Shown piece by piece: positions 43,916-53,722 of a stretch of 64,000 nucleotides of DNA. The DNA is from Paraburkholderia sp. FT54. Lineage in GTDB: Bacteria > Pseudomonadota > Gammaproteobacteria > Burkholderiales > Burkholderiaceae. A model generated the notes under the pieces. That model worked only from the letters and a program-made list of their open reading frames with translations. It was not told the DNA's origin and searched no databases. The number at the start of each line of letters is the position of its first letter. The first letter of the stretch is position 1. A program made the translations under genes and the position numbers. The DNA is taken from contig NZ_CP134197.1 of the NCBI RefSeq assembly GCF_031585635.1, positions 806,001-870,000 of the forward strand, read 5' to 3'.

Positions 43916-44971
43916 TTACGTTGTTTGCTCCGGCTGTTGCTCGATAACGCCGAACCAGCCCATACCGCGATAGGTTTCATAGCCGGGTGTCAGCGCATAT
44001 CCGACAAGCGATCCTCCTGCCGTCCGGTAAGTTCCGAAATCAGCAGCGTTCCGTGGCAGGTCGAAGCGCACACTCTCGTGCTCCGCTGTTGCGCAAGAGG
44101 CGATCACTCGACCGCTTGCGTCGACGATCATGCAGCGCGTGCGCTCCCGCTCTCCATTGGTCAAGCGGACGCTATTGACGACGGTCGAGGCCTGCTTGGC
44201 CCAATCGAAGAACACGGCCAGAACGCCGACGACCTTTCCGTCACTCGCACCGTCCTGCCGGATCGCCGTCGCATAGGTGGCAACCTGCGCGCCGTTCAAT
44301 CCCGCGGCTCTGTCGACGTTGGCGGTTGCGTACTCATCGCCGGACCGCGTAGCGAGCGCCGCAGCGAACCAGTCATGCTGGGCTGCGTTCACTGTGTCGA
44401 CGACTGGGAACAGCGAGGGTCTTCCATTCGCAACGACGCGCCCCTCGATATCCAGTACCCAGATGTCGAGGTAGACGGTATAGCTATCCAAGATGACCGA
44501 CAGCCGCTTCGCCGCATGAGCGGCAGCCGCCGCCGATCCAGTCGTCATGCAATCGACAACCGCTGCGTCGGTTGCCCACCAACGCACATCACATGACCGT
44601 TCGTAAAGATTGCGATCGATCACGTCGATCATGTTCAACGCAAGATCGGTCAGACGGCGGCCCTGTTGTCGCTCGAGTTCCGTCACCATACGTTCGCTGA
44701 TGCTGGCCAATTCCTTACCGAGTTCGCCGGTGAGTTGCCCGATCCGGCCGGACACGTTCTTGACCTGGTTTGCGACGACCGCAAAGCCACGGCCGGCTTC
44801 TCCAGCACGAGCAGCTTCGATTAACGCGTTGATGGCAAGATAGGTCGCCTCGCGATTGATCAGGTCGATATCAGCGATCTTATCTCTGGATATCTTGCGC
44901 ACTTCGCGGGTCAACTCGGCGATAACTGCCCCGTCGGACGATTGACGAGGCTTTGCCTGCTCTATGGACAT
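43916..44971 (-). CDS. soluble chemoreceptor-like protein with inverted domain order
   Basis: 351-aa protein with no membrane segment. The N-terminal 95 residues hold the conserved tip of methyl-accepting chemotaxis proteins (INALIEAARAGEAGRGFAVVA, residues about 47-66 and on), normally found at the C-terminus. Residues about 110-345 form a Cache/PAS-like sensor (DIWVLDIEGRVVANGRPS, MIVDASGRVIASC), normally periplasmic and N-terminal. The signalling hairpin is much shorter than usual. It probably senses an intracellular ligand and touches chemotaxis arrays or another partner. Confidence 0.85.
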   Translation of the reverse strand: MSIEQAKPRQSSDGAVIAELTREVRKISRDKIADIDLINREATYLAINALIEAARAGEAGRGFAVVANQVKNVSGRIGQLTGELGKELASISERMVTELERQQGRRLTDLALNMIDVIDRNLYERSCDVRWWATDAAVVDCMTTGSAAAAAHAAKRLSVILDSYTVYLDIWVLDIEGRVVANGRPSLFPVVDTVNAAQHDWFAAALATRSGDEYATANVDRAAGLNGAQVATYATAIRQDGASDGKVVGVLAVFFDWAKQASTVVNSVRLTNGERERTRCMIVDASGRVIASCATAEHESVRFDLPRNAADFGTYRTAGGSLVGYALTPGYETYRGMGWFGVIEQQPEQTT

Positions 44972-45183
44972 TTTCGTATCTCTCAGTTGCGTGCGGAGTG
45001 GGAGCCCTCGCTCCCCGCCGACTCGAATAATTAATCGGCATTAACGGCACGCTGTTAGAGATACTTGAGGAAAAAACGACCGATATATCGGCGCTTCAAT
45101 GCGCCATTTTTGTGCGCACCGACGCTGTGCATTTGTTGTTGCCGATTGCAGCCGTCGCATCGAACTTCACAACGGGTGCGTGC

Positions 45184-45570
45184 CTAGTGAGGCCGTAGTC
45201 CGGCACGATGCGCCGCCACCTGGATGGCGTACACGGCGGAAGCAGTGACCACACCCGTTATCAACACACCGAGCAGTCCAAGTGAAATCGCGACGATCCG
45301 ACCAGACGCGGTGGTCGGTACCACGTCGCCATAGCCGATGGTCAGCGCCGTGACCGCGCAAAAGTAGAAGGTTTGACCAGGCGATGATGGCGTGCGCGTG
45401 GCTACATCGACAGCCCCGCCAACGTAGTACATGGCGACCGACAAAATGAAGAAAAGTATCCCCAGCATCACCAGAATGGCGCGCAGGTGCCAGAGGATCT
45501 TGGCAAACTCGGCAATTGCCTCTTGCGGCTGGATTCGGGCGCTCACAGCCTCTTTGGCGGCATCATTCAT
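45184..45570 (-). CDS. two-TM potassium channel
   Basis: 128-aa ion-channel protein of the KcsA-like pore type: membrane helix about 31-50, pore loop with the selectivity filter TIGYGD (77-82), second helix about 92-115. No regulatory domain is attached. The ATG at 45570 has GAGG upstream. It would form a tetrameric K+ channel in the inner membrane. Confidence 0.9.
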   Translation of the reverse strand: MNDAAKEAVSARIQPQEAIAEFAKILWHLRAILVMLGILFFILSVAMYYVGGAVDVATRTPSSPGQTFYFCAVTALTIGYGDVVPTTASGRIVAISLGLLGVLITGVVTASAVYAIQVAAHRAGLRPH

Positions 45571-45784
45571 GTCATGAACCTCACGGATTTTCAGGCTTCT
45601 CTTTTACGAAGCCTGAAATCGATACTACTTCAGGATCGTGAATAATCGTCCAAACCGTGTATGGCAAGGTGCCCGTGAACCGAAGACGCTGGATCAATAC
45701 GTCGGCAACATCCATCCCGGCGTACGGGCGATGTGCCGACGTAATGATCCAGCGCGTGTCCACGCTGAACAGACACTGCGTCCG

Positions 45785-46918
45785 TTAGAAGCGCGTACGC
45801 AAGCCTACCGTCGCCGCCACCTGGTTGCCTGTTGAAGCTTGCGCCAGGCCGTTGATAAACGCGCCCTCGAACGCAGAGCCAGCGGCTCCGTATGCATGCT
45901 GGTAGACACCCTCGACATAGACATCGGTGCGTTTGCTGAACGAGTAGTCTGCCATCAGTGTCACTTGATGCCACTTCGGGTCCGCCGAACCCGTGGTTCC
46001 GGCAAAGGCGCCTTGAGTGAACGTGTAAGCACCGGCGAGAGAAATCGAAGGTGTCAGCGTATAGTGCACGTTGGCTTCGTAGTTGTCGAAATGCAGGCTG
46101 TCGAACGACTGCGCGATCACGGAGTTCGCACCCGGCTGCGTATTGTCGAACAGCGTGTGCGTCCACAGCAAGCCGATAGTCGCCGGACCAATCGTGTAGT
46201 TGCCGCCGACCCCCATCACGCGCTGGCGCGCGGCGGGGAAATTGACGAAGTCATTGTTCGACACTGCCCCGGTACCCGAAAGCGAACCGTTATTCAGTTG
46301 AAGGTAAGCCGCCGCAAGACTGATCGGACCGTTGTTGTACGTCACACCGAAACTGTAGGCGCGATTGTCCGCAAAGCCACCAGCCGCATTACTGAAACCG
46401 TACAGCGCCTCTGCCTGCAGCCCCCGATAAGTCGGACTCGCGTACTTGACCGAGTTGTTGATATAGAACGAGTCGTCTACGTTGTCGTTGTCGAACGGAT
46501 GTGCAGCCAGGTTGTTTCCGTCGCCGTTGTTCGCCAATGCGACCGGCCCCAGAACATCGACTACCGAGTCGTATTGCCGGCCGAAAGTCAGCGTTCCATA
46601 TTGGTCACTCTGCAGACCGACAAAAGCCTGACGGCCGAACATCGTACCCGAGTACGTGGTCTTGCCGTTCTGTATATTGAAGCCGTTCTCCAAACGGAAG
46701 ATCGCGTGCAGACCGCCACCTAGATCTTCACTCCCCCGCAGACCCCATACTTCGTTCGACAGCATGCTGCTTTGTTCCTGCCACGCGCTGCTGCCACCCT
46801 GGTTATTCGTGTAGACGATACCTGTATCGATCAATCCATAAAGGGTGACGCTGCTTTGCGCATGAGCCGCCGCCGCAAAGACTGACAAAGCTGCTGCGCC
46901 GATAATCTTCTTCTTCAC
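45785..46918 (-). CDS. Gram-negative trimeric porin
   Basis: 377-aa outer-membrane porin of the beta-proteobacterial type. The signal peptide KKKIIGAAALSVFAAAAHAQ is followed by SSVTLYGLIDTGI, the standard first strand; the loop-3 region and the terminal strand GLRTRF with the final Phe are present. The start is a GTG at 46918 with GGAG ten bases upstream; no good ATG fits. Diffusion channel for small solutes, specificity unknown. Confidence 0.92.
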   Translation of the reverse strand: MKKKIIGAAALSVFAAAAHAQSSVTLYGLIDTGIVYTNNQGGSSAWQEQSSMLSNEVWGLRGSEDLGGGLHAIFRLENGFNIQNGKTTYSGTMFGRQAFVGLQSDQYGTLTFGRQYDSVVDVLGPVALANNGDGNNLAAHPFDNDNVDDSFYINNSVKYASPTYRGLQAEALYGFSNAAGGFADNRAYSFGVTYNNGPISLAAAYLQLNNGSLSGTGAVSNNDFVNFPAARQRVMGVGGNYTIGPATIGLLWTHTLFDNTQPGANSVIAQSFDSLHFDNYEANVHYTLTPSISLAGAYTFTQGAFAGTTGSADPKWHQVTLMADYSFSKRTDVYVEGVYQHAYGAAGSAFEGAFINGLAQASTGNQVAATVGLRTRF

Positions 46919-47103
46919 TTGTTTTACACTCCAGGCAATGCCCCAAGAAGGAATCATGATGTGTGCATGATCCCGGCTCAACAAAAATCCGGATAACGCG
47001 CCGTTCATGCAACGAGGGTTCAACGAGAGCCCCCGGCACCAAAGGTGTGGCTGGCCCGTGAATGTGATCCACTTTCCACCCGCGTATCCGCAGCTTGAAG
47101 ATT

Positions 47104-47320
47104 CTATGGGGATTGCCATTGCGGTTCACCGAAAGACTTTGCTCCTTCTTGCAAAGATTTCATAAACGACGCAGCGAGGGCGCTCAGCTTGCCGTTGCCG
47201 GGACGGCTTGAGTCGGGCGTCCCGACGTCCACTCCCGGCCCACGCAAGTCCGGCAAGTCATGGACATGCTTTGGGTTGCCCTTGCGCACCATGAACAGGA
47301 TTTGCCGACTGGTACGGCCG
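47104..47320 (-). pseudogene. fragment of a molybdate/sulfate-type binding protein
   Basis: Minus strand reads ILFMVRKGNPKHVHDLPDL then GPGVDVGTPDSSRPGNG, the typical centre of ModA/Sbp-like substrate-binding proteins. The surrounding gene is missing. It is a relic between the porin and the His-rich lipoprotein. Confidence 0.5.
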
Positions 47321-47359
47321 CGAGTGATTCGACTCGATCGCTATTGACCAGGCCATCCG

Positions 47360-47839
47360 CTAACGGTGCCCTCCGCCGCCTCCGTGAAAACCGCCACCTC
47401 CATGGAAATTGCCACCTCCATGAAAGCCACCATGAAAGCCGCCGTGCGGTCCGAAGCGGCCATGATGGAAATGATGAAAACGATCGACGAAGACGAACGA
47501 CGCACCGAAGCCGAACGCCACAGGCGGCCCATAAAACCACGGGTCGTAATAGGGATAATATGCATACACGGGCGGCGGATAAACGTCGCCCATCTCGACG
47601 TCCGTGCCCTGCTGCTGGATCCGCCAGGTGCCGTCGGGCTGCTTGCATGCAAGCCCTGATATGTTCTGTGTAGTGCCATCGACATCCGCCGTGCCGTTGA
47701 CCATACGGCACGTGGGCGACACAGTCGATGTAGTCGCCGTCCCGTCCAGCGGAACAGCTGGGGCGAGTTGCGACGCCACCGGCGTCGTGCATGCGACACA
47801 ACCGCAAAGCAGCATTGCGACCCCAATGAATTTACGCAT
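47360..47839 (-). CDS. His/Gly-rich predicted lipoprotein
   Basis: 159-aa protein. Signal peptide with Cys residues near the end (LLCGCVACTTP), so likely lipidated. The middle (GLACKQPDGTWRIQ) resembles surface-antigen-type lipoproteins, and a Tyr/Pro-rich segment (YPPPVYAYYPYYDPW) leads to a tail of about 40 residues made of His, Gly and Phe (FHGGFHGGG type). The tail could bind Ni, Zn or Cu in the periplasm. GAGGACGG precedes the ATG. Confidence 0.78.
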   Translation of the reverse strand: MRKFIGVAMLLCGCVACTTPVASQLAPAVPLDGTATTSTVSPTCRMVNGTADVDGTTQNISGLACKQPDGTWRIQQQGTDVEMGDVYPPPVYAYYPYYDPWFYGPPVAFGFGASFVFVDRFHHFHHGRFGPHGGFHGGFHGGGNFHGGGGFHGGGGGHR

Positions 47840-48119
47840 GATTCCGTCCTCTTCGACGGTCCGGTGCCACGACGCGGACCGCCGCGCCGACACCGTGAAG
47901 ACCCCGTCGGTTCGCCTCGCAGAGCGCATTTGCCGGAGCATGTGAATGTACACGCCGACGCGGATCTGCTGAATGTAAAACGCGCCGCCGGCTGACGCTA
48001 TTCCGCTTGCCGGCCCCCAGTGCGGCATGGGTTTGTTACGTCGTGTTTCCTGCAAAAACTCGACGGCTAACCACATCAGGCGCTGACCGGTTCGCGGCAT
48101 CGGCAAAAACGTGACCTCG

Positions 48120-50432
48120 CTAGAACGACGTCCCGATCTGAAACTGAAACTTCTGGTACTGATCGCCAGTGTGTTTGACGACCGGGAAGCCGAGGCTGAG
48201 CTTCAGCGGTCCGATCGGCGAGATCCATGCAAGGCCCAGGCCGTAGCCGTAGCGCAAGCCGTTCGCGCCGATGCTGTTGCCTTCGGAACCCCATACATTG
48301 CCGCCGTCAAGGAACGTGAAGACACGCAGCGTCCGGTCGTATCCAGTGCCCGGCAACGGGAACGTCACCTCGACGTTGCCGACAACCATCTTCGAACCGC
48401 CTATAGGGTCGCCCGTCGTCGCGTCGCGCGGACCCAGTGAGCCAGTTTGATAACCACGCACCGAACCGATACCGCCCGCGTAGTAGTTCTTGAAGATCGG
48501 ATACGGGTTGCCGATGCCATTGCCGTAGCCACCCTGGAAGTTCAGTCCGAGGACGAATCCGCGTGCGAACGAGTAGTAGTACTGTGCCTGCAGGTCCGTC
48601 TTGTAGTACTGCGTGCCGCCGATCGGTGTGCCGTATTCGGCATTCGCCTGCGTGTAGTAGCCGCGGCTCGGCACGAGCACGCTGTCACGGTCGTCTCGCG
48701 ACCAGCCAATCGTGATCGGCACGTTGTTCGACACACGGCCGAACTCTTTGACGTAGTCGATATAGCTTTGCGGCGTCGTAGCGTCGACGTCGAGCCGGTT
48801 TTGTTCGATACCCAGACCGAAATACACCATGTCGGATTCCGAGAACGGAACCCCGAACTTCAGATCGGCACCCATCGTAATGATTCGAAAGCTCGAGTCG
48901 TTCGTGCTCGAGAATGTGAGCGGCTCGCTGGTTCGGTAATACACGTCGGTAATGCGCTTGATGCCGTCGACCGTGAAGTACGGGTCAACCTGAGTGACGG
49001 TCAGCGTGCGGTACGTCGATGACGTATTGACGTTGAGCGCAAGGCTCGTCCCTGAGCCGAACACGTTGTCTTGCGACACACCCGCTGAAATGATCGGCCC
49101 TTCGCCCGAGCCATAACCCAGGCCCAGCGTGATCGCGCCGGTCGGCTTCTCGGTCACCTTGACGTTCACATCGACCTGGTCCGGTGTGCCTTCCACCGGC
49201 ACCGTGGTCACGTCGACATCCGTGAAGTAGCCGAGACGGTTGATCCGGTCTTTCGACAGCGCGAGGCGGTTCGAATCGAACCACGAGCTTTCGATCTGGC
49301 GCATTTCGCGGCGCACCACTTCGTCACGGGTGCGCGTGTTGCCGATCACGTTGATGCGGCGCACGTAGACGCGGTGGCTCGGGTCTACTTGCAGCGTCAG
49401 GTCGACCGTATGGTGTTCCTGATCGATCTGCGGCTGCGCGTTGACGGTGGCGAACGCATAGCCGTATTCGCCGAGCTTGTCGACGATGGCCTTGGTGGAG
49501 GCTTGCAGCTTTTCAGCCGAGAAGCGCTCGCCCGGCTTGATCTTGATGAGCTTGGCCAGCTCCGGCTCGCGGTCGAGCAGATTGCCCGCCAGCTTGATGC
49601 TTTTGATCGTGTACGGTTCGCCTTCGTGCAGCGTCACCGTCAGGTACATGTCCTTTTTATCGGGCGTGAGCGACACCTGGGTCGACTCAATGTTGAATTC
49701 GAGGTAGCCCCGATTCAGGTAATACGAGCGGACGTTTTCGAGGTCGCCGGTGAGCTTGTCTTTCGAGTACAGATCGTTCTTCGTGTACCACGAGAACCAG
49801 TTCGGCGTGGACAACTGCATTTCGTCGTGCAGCGTACTTTCGCTGAACACCTTGTTGCCGATGAAGTTGATCTCGCGGATCTTCGCGCTCGGACCTTCGA
49901 CAACCGAGAACAGTAGACCCACACGGTTGCGGTCGATCGGCGTGACCGTCGTCGTGACTTCAGCGGCGTAGTAGCCACGGGTCAGGTACTGGCGCTTCAG
50001 TTCCTGTTCGGATTTGTCGACGAGCGCCTTGTCGTAATAGCGACCCAATGACAGGCCGACGGCGTTCAGCGCCTTGGTCAGATTGTCCTTATCAAACTCG
50101 TGAATGCCCGAAAAATCGATCGTGCCGATCGCGGGGCGCTCGATCAACTGCACGATCACGGAATCTCCTTCCGTGGCGATCTTGACGTCGTTGAAGAAGC
50201 CCGTCGCGTACAACGTGCGGATCGCTTCCGAGGCCTTGTCGTCGCTAAAGGTATCGCCTTGCTTGATCGGCAGGTACGAGAACACAGTACCGGGTTCGAC
50301 GCGTTGCAAGCCTTCGAGCCGGATATCGCGAACCACAAACGGCTCTGCGGAGTTCGCGGAGACGGCCGTCACTCCCAAACCAGCGAGGGCCAATACCTTG
50401 GTACAACGGGAAAACAGAATCTTTGCGTTCAT
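48120..50432 (-). CDS. bamA: BamA-family outer membrane assembly factor, probable second copy
   Basis: 770-aa Omp85 protein with signal peptide, about five POTRA domains (VVRDIRLEGLQRVEPGTVFS starts the first) and a C-terminal 16-stranded barrel with VRGYQTGSLGPRD for the VRGF-type lock. It folds and inserts outer-membrane proteins. The canonical bamA lies in an rseP-bamA-skp-lpxD cluster; here it stands alone beside unrelated genes, so it is likely an additional paralogue. Start at 50432 lacks a clear ribosome site. Confidence 0.92.
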   Translation of the reverse strand: MNAKILFSRCTKVLALAGLGVTAVSANSAEPFVVRDIRLEGLQRVEPGTVFSYLPIKQGDTFSDDKASEAIRTLYATGFFNDVKIATEGDSVIVQLIERPAIGTIDFSGIHEFDKDNLTKALNAVGLSLGRYYDKALVDKSEQELKRQYLTRGYYAAEVTTTVTPIDRNRVGLLFSVVEGPSAKIREINFIGNKVFSESTLHDEMQLSTPNWFSWYTKNDLYSKDKLTGDLENVRSYYLNRGYLEFNIESTQVSLTPDKKDMYLTVTLHEGEPYTIKSIKLAGNLLDREPELAKLIKIKPGERFSAEKLQASTKAIVDKLGEYGYAFATVNAQPQIDQEHHTVDLTLQVDPSHRVYVRRINVIGNTRTRDEVVRREMRQIESSWFDSNRLALSKDRINRLGYFTDVDVTTVPVEGTPDQVDVNVKVTEKPTGAITLGLGYGSGEGPIISAGVSQDNVFGSGTSLALNVNTSSTYRTLTVTQVDPYFTVDGIKRITDVYYRTSEPLTFSSTNDSSFRIITMGADLKFGVPFSESDMVYFGLGIEQNRLDVDATTPQSYIDYVKEFGRVSNNVPITIGWSRDDRDSVLVPSRGYYTQANAEYGTPIGGTQYYKTDLQAQYYYSFARGFVLGLNFQGGYGNGIGNPYPIFKNYYAGGIGSVRGYQTGSLGPRDATTGDPIGGSKMVVGNVEVTFPLPGTGYDRTLRVFTFLDGGNVWGSEGNSIGANGLRYGYGLGLAWISPIGPLKLSLGFPVVKHTGDQYQKFQFQIGTSF

Positions 50433-50523
50433 ACAGGACACGAGAGAAAAAGTCGGCTCAAACCACAATCGACTTTTTACGAATAGATAACCCGCTACGT
50501 GCGGATGAGAAGGGACTCGTGCC

Positions 50524-50919
50524 TTATTGCAGCCTGAACCCGGAGACGTCCGACCTCGCCAATCCGGTGGCTAGCGCGAGAACCTCCGTCATGTGCGCAG
50601 CCTGGGAGCGATGCAACTGAAAGGACAATTCCGCTCCTCCGGGCAAGCGGAACGTAAAGATCAGATAAGGTGCGCCGCCCGCATCCTTGCCTAGCGTCCA
50701 TGCTTCGCAAGGCATCGCGAACTTCACGTTTTTCTTCTTGTGGCGGATGCGCTCCGACGAGCCGATGGCATTCGAAAGCGCCGCAAGCAGTTCGTGCATG
50801 GCCGAACAATGCAAGTCGATGCGGTCGGTCCCATTACAATTCAACGTCAGATACTGACCGTCTTCGGTCAGTTCGAAACCACGGAACGAATCGATCGCGA
50901 ACGCGCGCGGTGATGACAT
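50524..50919 (-). CDS. conserved hypothetical protein
   Basis: 131-aa soluble protein. It starts MSSPRAFAIDSFRGFELTED with AAAGGAG upstream. A regular alternation of strands and helices is seen (QYLTLNCNGTDRIDLH, APYLIFTFRLPGG), but I recognise no family. It lies just upstream of the BamA gene on the same strand, 90 bp apart. Confidence 0.7.
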   Translation of the reverse strand: MSSPRAFAIDSFRGFELTEDGQYLTLNCNGTDRIDLHCSAMHELLAALSNAIGSSERIRHKKKNVKFAMPCEAWTLGKDAGGAPYLIFTFRLPGGAELSFQLHRSQAAHMTEVLALATGLARSDVSGFRLQ

Positions 50920-51791
50920 GAGGGCACTCCTTTGAGCCAGATATCGAGCGTAGTACGACTTCGCTCGCGTGGCGTTACATACGGATTACCGACCGTTTCT
51001 TCCGAATCAGTAAGCTTCTAAAACTGTTTCTATTTGATGGGAGGTAACGTTTCTTTCTGGATAAAGAAGATCGACGGCTTTGACCATTCATGTATGCAGC
51101 CTGTCTGCTTATGGTCAGGTCTCGTTCAGCCAGTTGCGGGGAGAACGGAAGAAGGGGCGGCGCCCGCGCCGGCACCGCCGCTTCCATCGGAATTCGGCGT
51201 CGCGCCGGCAGCAGCGCGCCACGGGCTCGCCAGAGGCGCCTCTCTCGGGTCTCGTGGACGTCCGCAACTGGTGGGGATATTTGGCATAGCGGCCAGGCAC
51301 TGGAACTTATTCCATCTGCCTGAGCGCAATACCTGATCTCATCAACGTCATGCCGCCTGCGGCGCATCGCCATGGCGCGCGGCGGCCGCATGCAGGCGTC
51401 TTTCAGCCAGACAGTCAGGATTCGCGATGCAATCGTGAATCAGCTGCCGAATGTGCAGGACCTGATGCGCGAACAGCTTGACGGCGCTTGTCGCGCAGCC
51501 CTGGATGTGCTGAATGACACGGGCGACACACCGAGGTAGCCTGATCGTTCCATGGCGACGTGCAAGGCAATGCCGGCGAAAAAGGCGGTCACTAGAGCAC
51601 GACACTCCGTCGGTGCAACGACGCATACCGGCATCGTAGATGTGTCGCGTGGCCGTGCTCGATTAAAAAATTGTTTGGAATAAACCGATCGAAGCCGGGT
51701 TTACGTTTGAGTCATGTGTACAAACATGTCCCCGCCTCACGGCCAGGTCGTGAGATTGAGCACGTCGCTCATCGATCTATTTGGATTCCAT
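50920..51791. other. long gene-poor region
   Basis: 872 bp without a supported gene. Short frames exist, including one on the plus strand at about 51371-51538 (starting MARGGRMQASFSQTVRIRDA), but none has a clear family or ribosome site. It may hold remains of lost genes. Confidence 0.4.
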
Positions 51792-52607
51792 ATGAAATCT
51801 CTCTCCATCGCAAAGCTGGTCGTGCTCGCTGCACTGTCCGCACCCATTTTCTTTAATGAAGTTTCCGCGCAGACCACGCAGCCGGTGCACGCAGATAATG
51901 TCGTTCTGGTGCACGGAGCCTGGGCGGACGGCTCGAGTTGGAACGGTGTTGTAGAGCGTTTGCAGGCAGCCGGAATGCATGTCACCGCGGTTCAGAACCC
52001 GCTCTCGTCGCTCGCGGACTCGGAGGCGGCCACGCGTCGCGCGCTTGCCTTGCAGGATGGTCCGACAGTGCTGGTCGGACACTCCTGGGCAGGTACCGTT
52101 ATCAGCGATGTCGGCACGGAGTCGAAAGTGTCGGCGCTCGTGTATGTAGCTGCGCGCGCGCCTGGCGCGGGCGAGGATTTTGTCGCGCTCTCGGCGAAGT
52201 TTCCCACGATGCCGGTTCGCGCAGGTGTACAAAATCACGAAGGCCAAACAACCATTTCGGAGCGTGCCTTCCTCGACTATTTTGCAAACGGCGTCACGCC
52301 TGACAAAGCGAAAGCGTTGTATTCCGAACAATGGCCGACAGCTGCTTCCTTGTTCGGCGAGCGGACCACCGCGGCGGCTTGGCATGACAAGCCGACATTT
52401 TATGCGGTGTCCAAGGACGACCAGACGATTTCACCGGACCTGGAGCGCTTTCTGGCTGCGCGCATGAAGGCGAAGACGGTGGAACTGGATGCCGGTCATC
52501 TATCGCTCGTGTCTCATCCGCAAGAAGTCGCGAACCTGATTCTGGAGGCTGCGGGTCACAAGGCGGGCGCTACCGCGATGGCCGCATCCGCTTCGGACGG
52601 GAATTGA
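51792..52607 (+). CDS. secreted alpha/beta hydrolase
   Basis: 271-aa periplasmic esterase-like enzyme with a signal peptide (MKSLSIAKLVVLAALSA..., cleavage near SAQTTQ). VLVHGAWADGSSW forms the oxyanion region, GHSWAGT the nucleophile elbow, and DAGHLSLVSHP the catalytic His. This is the EstC/salicylate-esterase-like group (AB_hydrolase_6). The start at 51792 is chosen for the signal peptide. Confidence 0.9.
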   Translation: MKSLSIAKLVVLAALSAPIFFNEVSAQTTQPVHADNVVLVHGAWADGSSWNGVVERLQAAGMHVTAVQNPLSSLADSEAATRRALALQDGPTVLVGHSWAGTVISDVGTESKVSALVYVAARAPGAGEDFVALSAKFPTMPVRAGVQNHEGQTTISERAFLDYFANGVTPDKAKALYSEQWPTAASLFGERTTAAAWHDKPTFYAVSKDDQTISPDLERFLAARMKAKTVELDAGHLSLVSHPQEVANLILEAAGHKAGATAMAASASDGN

Positions 52608-52824
52608 TTTGACAGTGACTTGCATTGTCTGGCCAGTTGGGAATCTGTGTGGGCTTGCATGCAGGAGCGCATCGCGCAGGAAAAGGTAGCGGACAACCCG
52701 TATCGCAACTTCTTCGCGGTCAACGCGAATGATGTGAAGGCGCGTTGAGGGGAGGCGCGCCGCAACATTGAAGCGCTCCCGGTGTTAGGGCGCGCCGCAA
52801 GCTGAACAGTACGCGGCGCGCTCC

Positions 52825-52971
52825 ATGCTCATCAAGGCCGGCCTTGTCATCCATCAGCCGTATTCATTCGAAAGCACCAAGGTGTTCTTTACAGCCTTTT
52901 TACTTGCCCGCGAGTTTGACGCGCGCCTAGAATCTCGAGAACGTCAATCAAAGGAGTGGCGCCTTGCGTGA
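52825..52971 (+). CDS. possible small protein A
   Basis: 48-aa open frame, MLIKAGLVIHQPYSFEST followed by KVFFTAFLLAREFDARLE. No strong ribosome site. Its stop overlaps the GTG of the next small frame (GTGA), which would allow coupling. No known family; may be spurious or a remnant. Confidence 0.25.
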   Translation: MLIKAGLVIHQPYSFESTKVFFTAFLLAREFDARLESRERQSKEWRLA

Positions 52972-53099
52972 TCGATGTCGTCGATTTTCGGGCAGTTTCG
53001 CTGTCTGACCTGCAGGACGTCGCGCGCTTCTTGATCAGCCGCCGTCTTGCCAGCCGGCAGACGGTGCGCGTCGTACCTGATTTCCCCATGCACATTTGA
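52968..53099 (+). CDS. possible small protein B
   Basis: 43-aa frame beginning with GTG, 11 bases after AAAGGAG. Residues IDVVDFRAVSLSDLQDVARF and onward have normal composition. No known family. Confidence 0.3.
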   Translation: MIDVVDFRAVSLSDLQDVARFLISRRLASRQTVRVVPDFPMHI

Positions 53100-53281
53100 T
53101 AGCCCTTACGAATGCAGCTTTTGCGCGCATTCGCGTGTCGCCGTGTCGCGACCGACAAGTCGCAGCTGCGCTCATTCGCGCCATTTGGAGTAATGGACGC
53201 GAGTCCGACGCTTCATTACCAGGCAGTTCCGAAGCGATGCCGCGGCAATTAGACCGTACGATAAACGGCTCAGTATCGAAT

Positions 53282-53722
53282 ATGACCAACAGCAAAATCG
53301 TTCAACTACTTCATGTACAGGACGACAACCGTGTTTTCGTGGATATGGCCGACGACGAAAGCAACCCATGCCTGTCGTGTGGAGCGTGTTGCCAGCACTT
53401 CCGTGTGTCGATGTATATGGGTGAAATGGCGAGTTCACCTGGCGGCACGGTCCCGGATGAACTCGTCTCTACCGTCAATCCAGTCATTGTCTGCATGAAG
53501 GGAACGGAGGCCGGCCACGGACGCTGCATCGCCCTGCGCGGGATAGTCGGCAAGCCTGGCATCCGCTGCGAAATTTACCCGCTGCGGCCGTCGCCATGTC
53601 GCGAATATCGAGTGTGGCTCGAGGACGGAACACCCAATCCTGCTTGTCAGCGACTGCGAAAGCATATCGGACTACTGCCGCTGAAGCCCCGGTCTGATGT
53701 GCCAGGTGTCGCGCAGAGGTAA
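53282..53722 (+). CDS. YkgJ-family cysteine-cluster protein
   Basis: 146-aa protein with the CLSCGACC motif near the N-terminus, then further cysteines (IRCEIYPLRPSPCREY, PACQRL) that together form a zinc- or iron-sulfur-binding cluster. Function of the family is unknown. The start at 53282 (MTNSKIVQ) is a guess; another ATG lies at 53237 and neither has a good ribosome site. Confidence 0.85.
   Translation: MTNSKIVQLLHVQDDNRVFVDMADDESNPCLSCGACCQHFRVSMYMGEMASSPGGTVPDELVSTVNPVIVCMKGTEAGHGRCIALRGIVGKPGIRCEIYPLRPSPCREYRVWLEDGTPNPACQRLRKHIGLLPLKPRSDVPGVAQR

Noticed and set aside
45581..45763. 60-residue minus-strand frame between the K+ channel and porin genes
   Set aside because: Starts with GTG without a ribosome site and has no known relatives. 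Too weak to list as a gene.
51371..51538. 55-residue plus-strand frame in the gene-poor region
   Set aside because: Reads like protein but has no ribosome site or family; kept only as a note in the region description.
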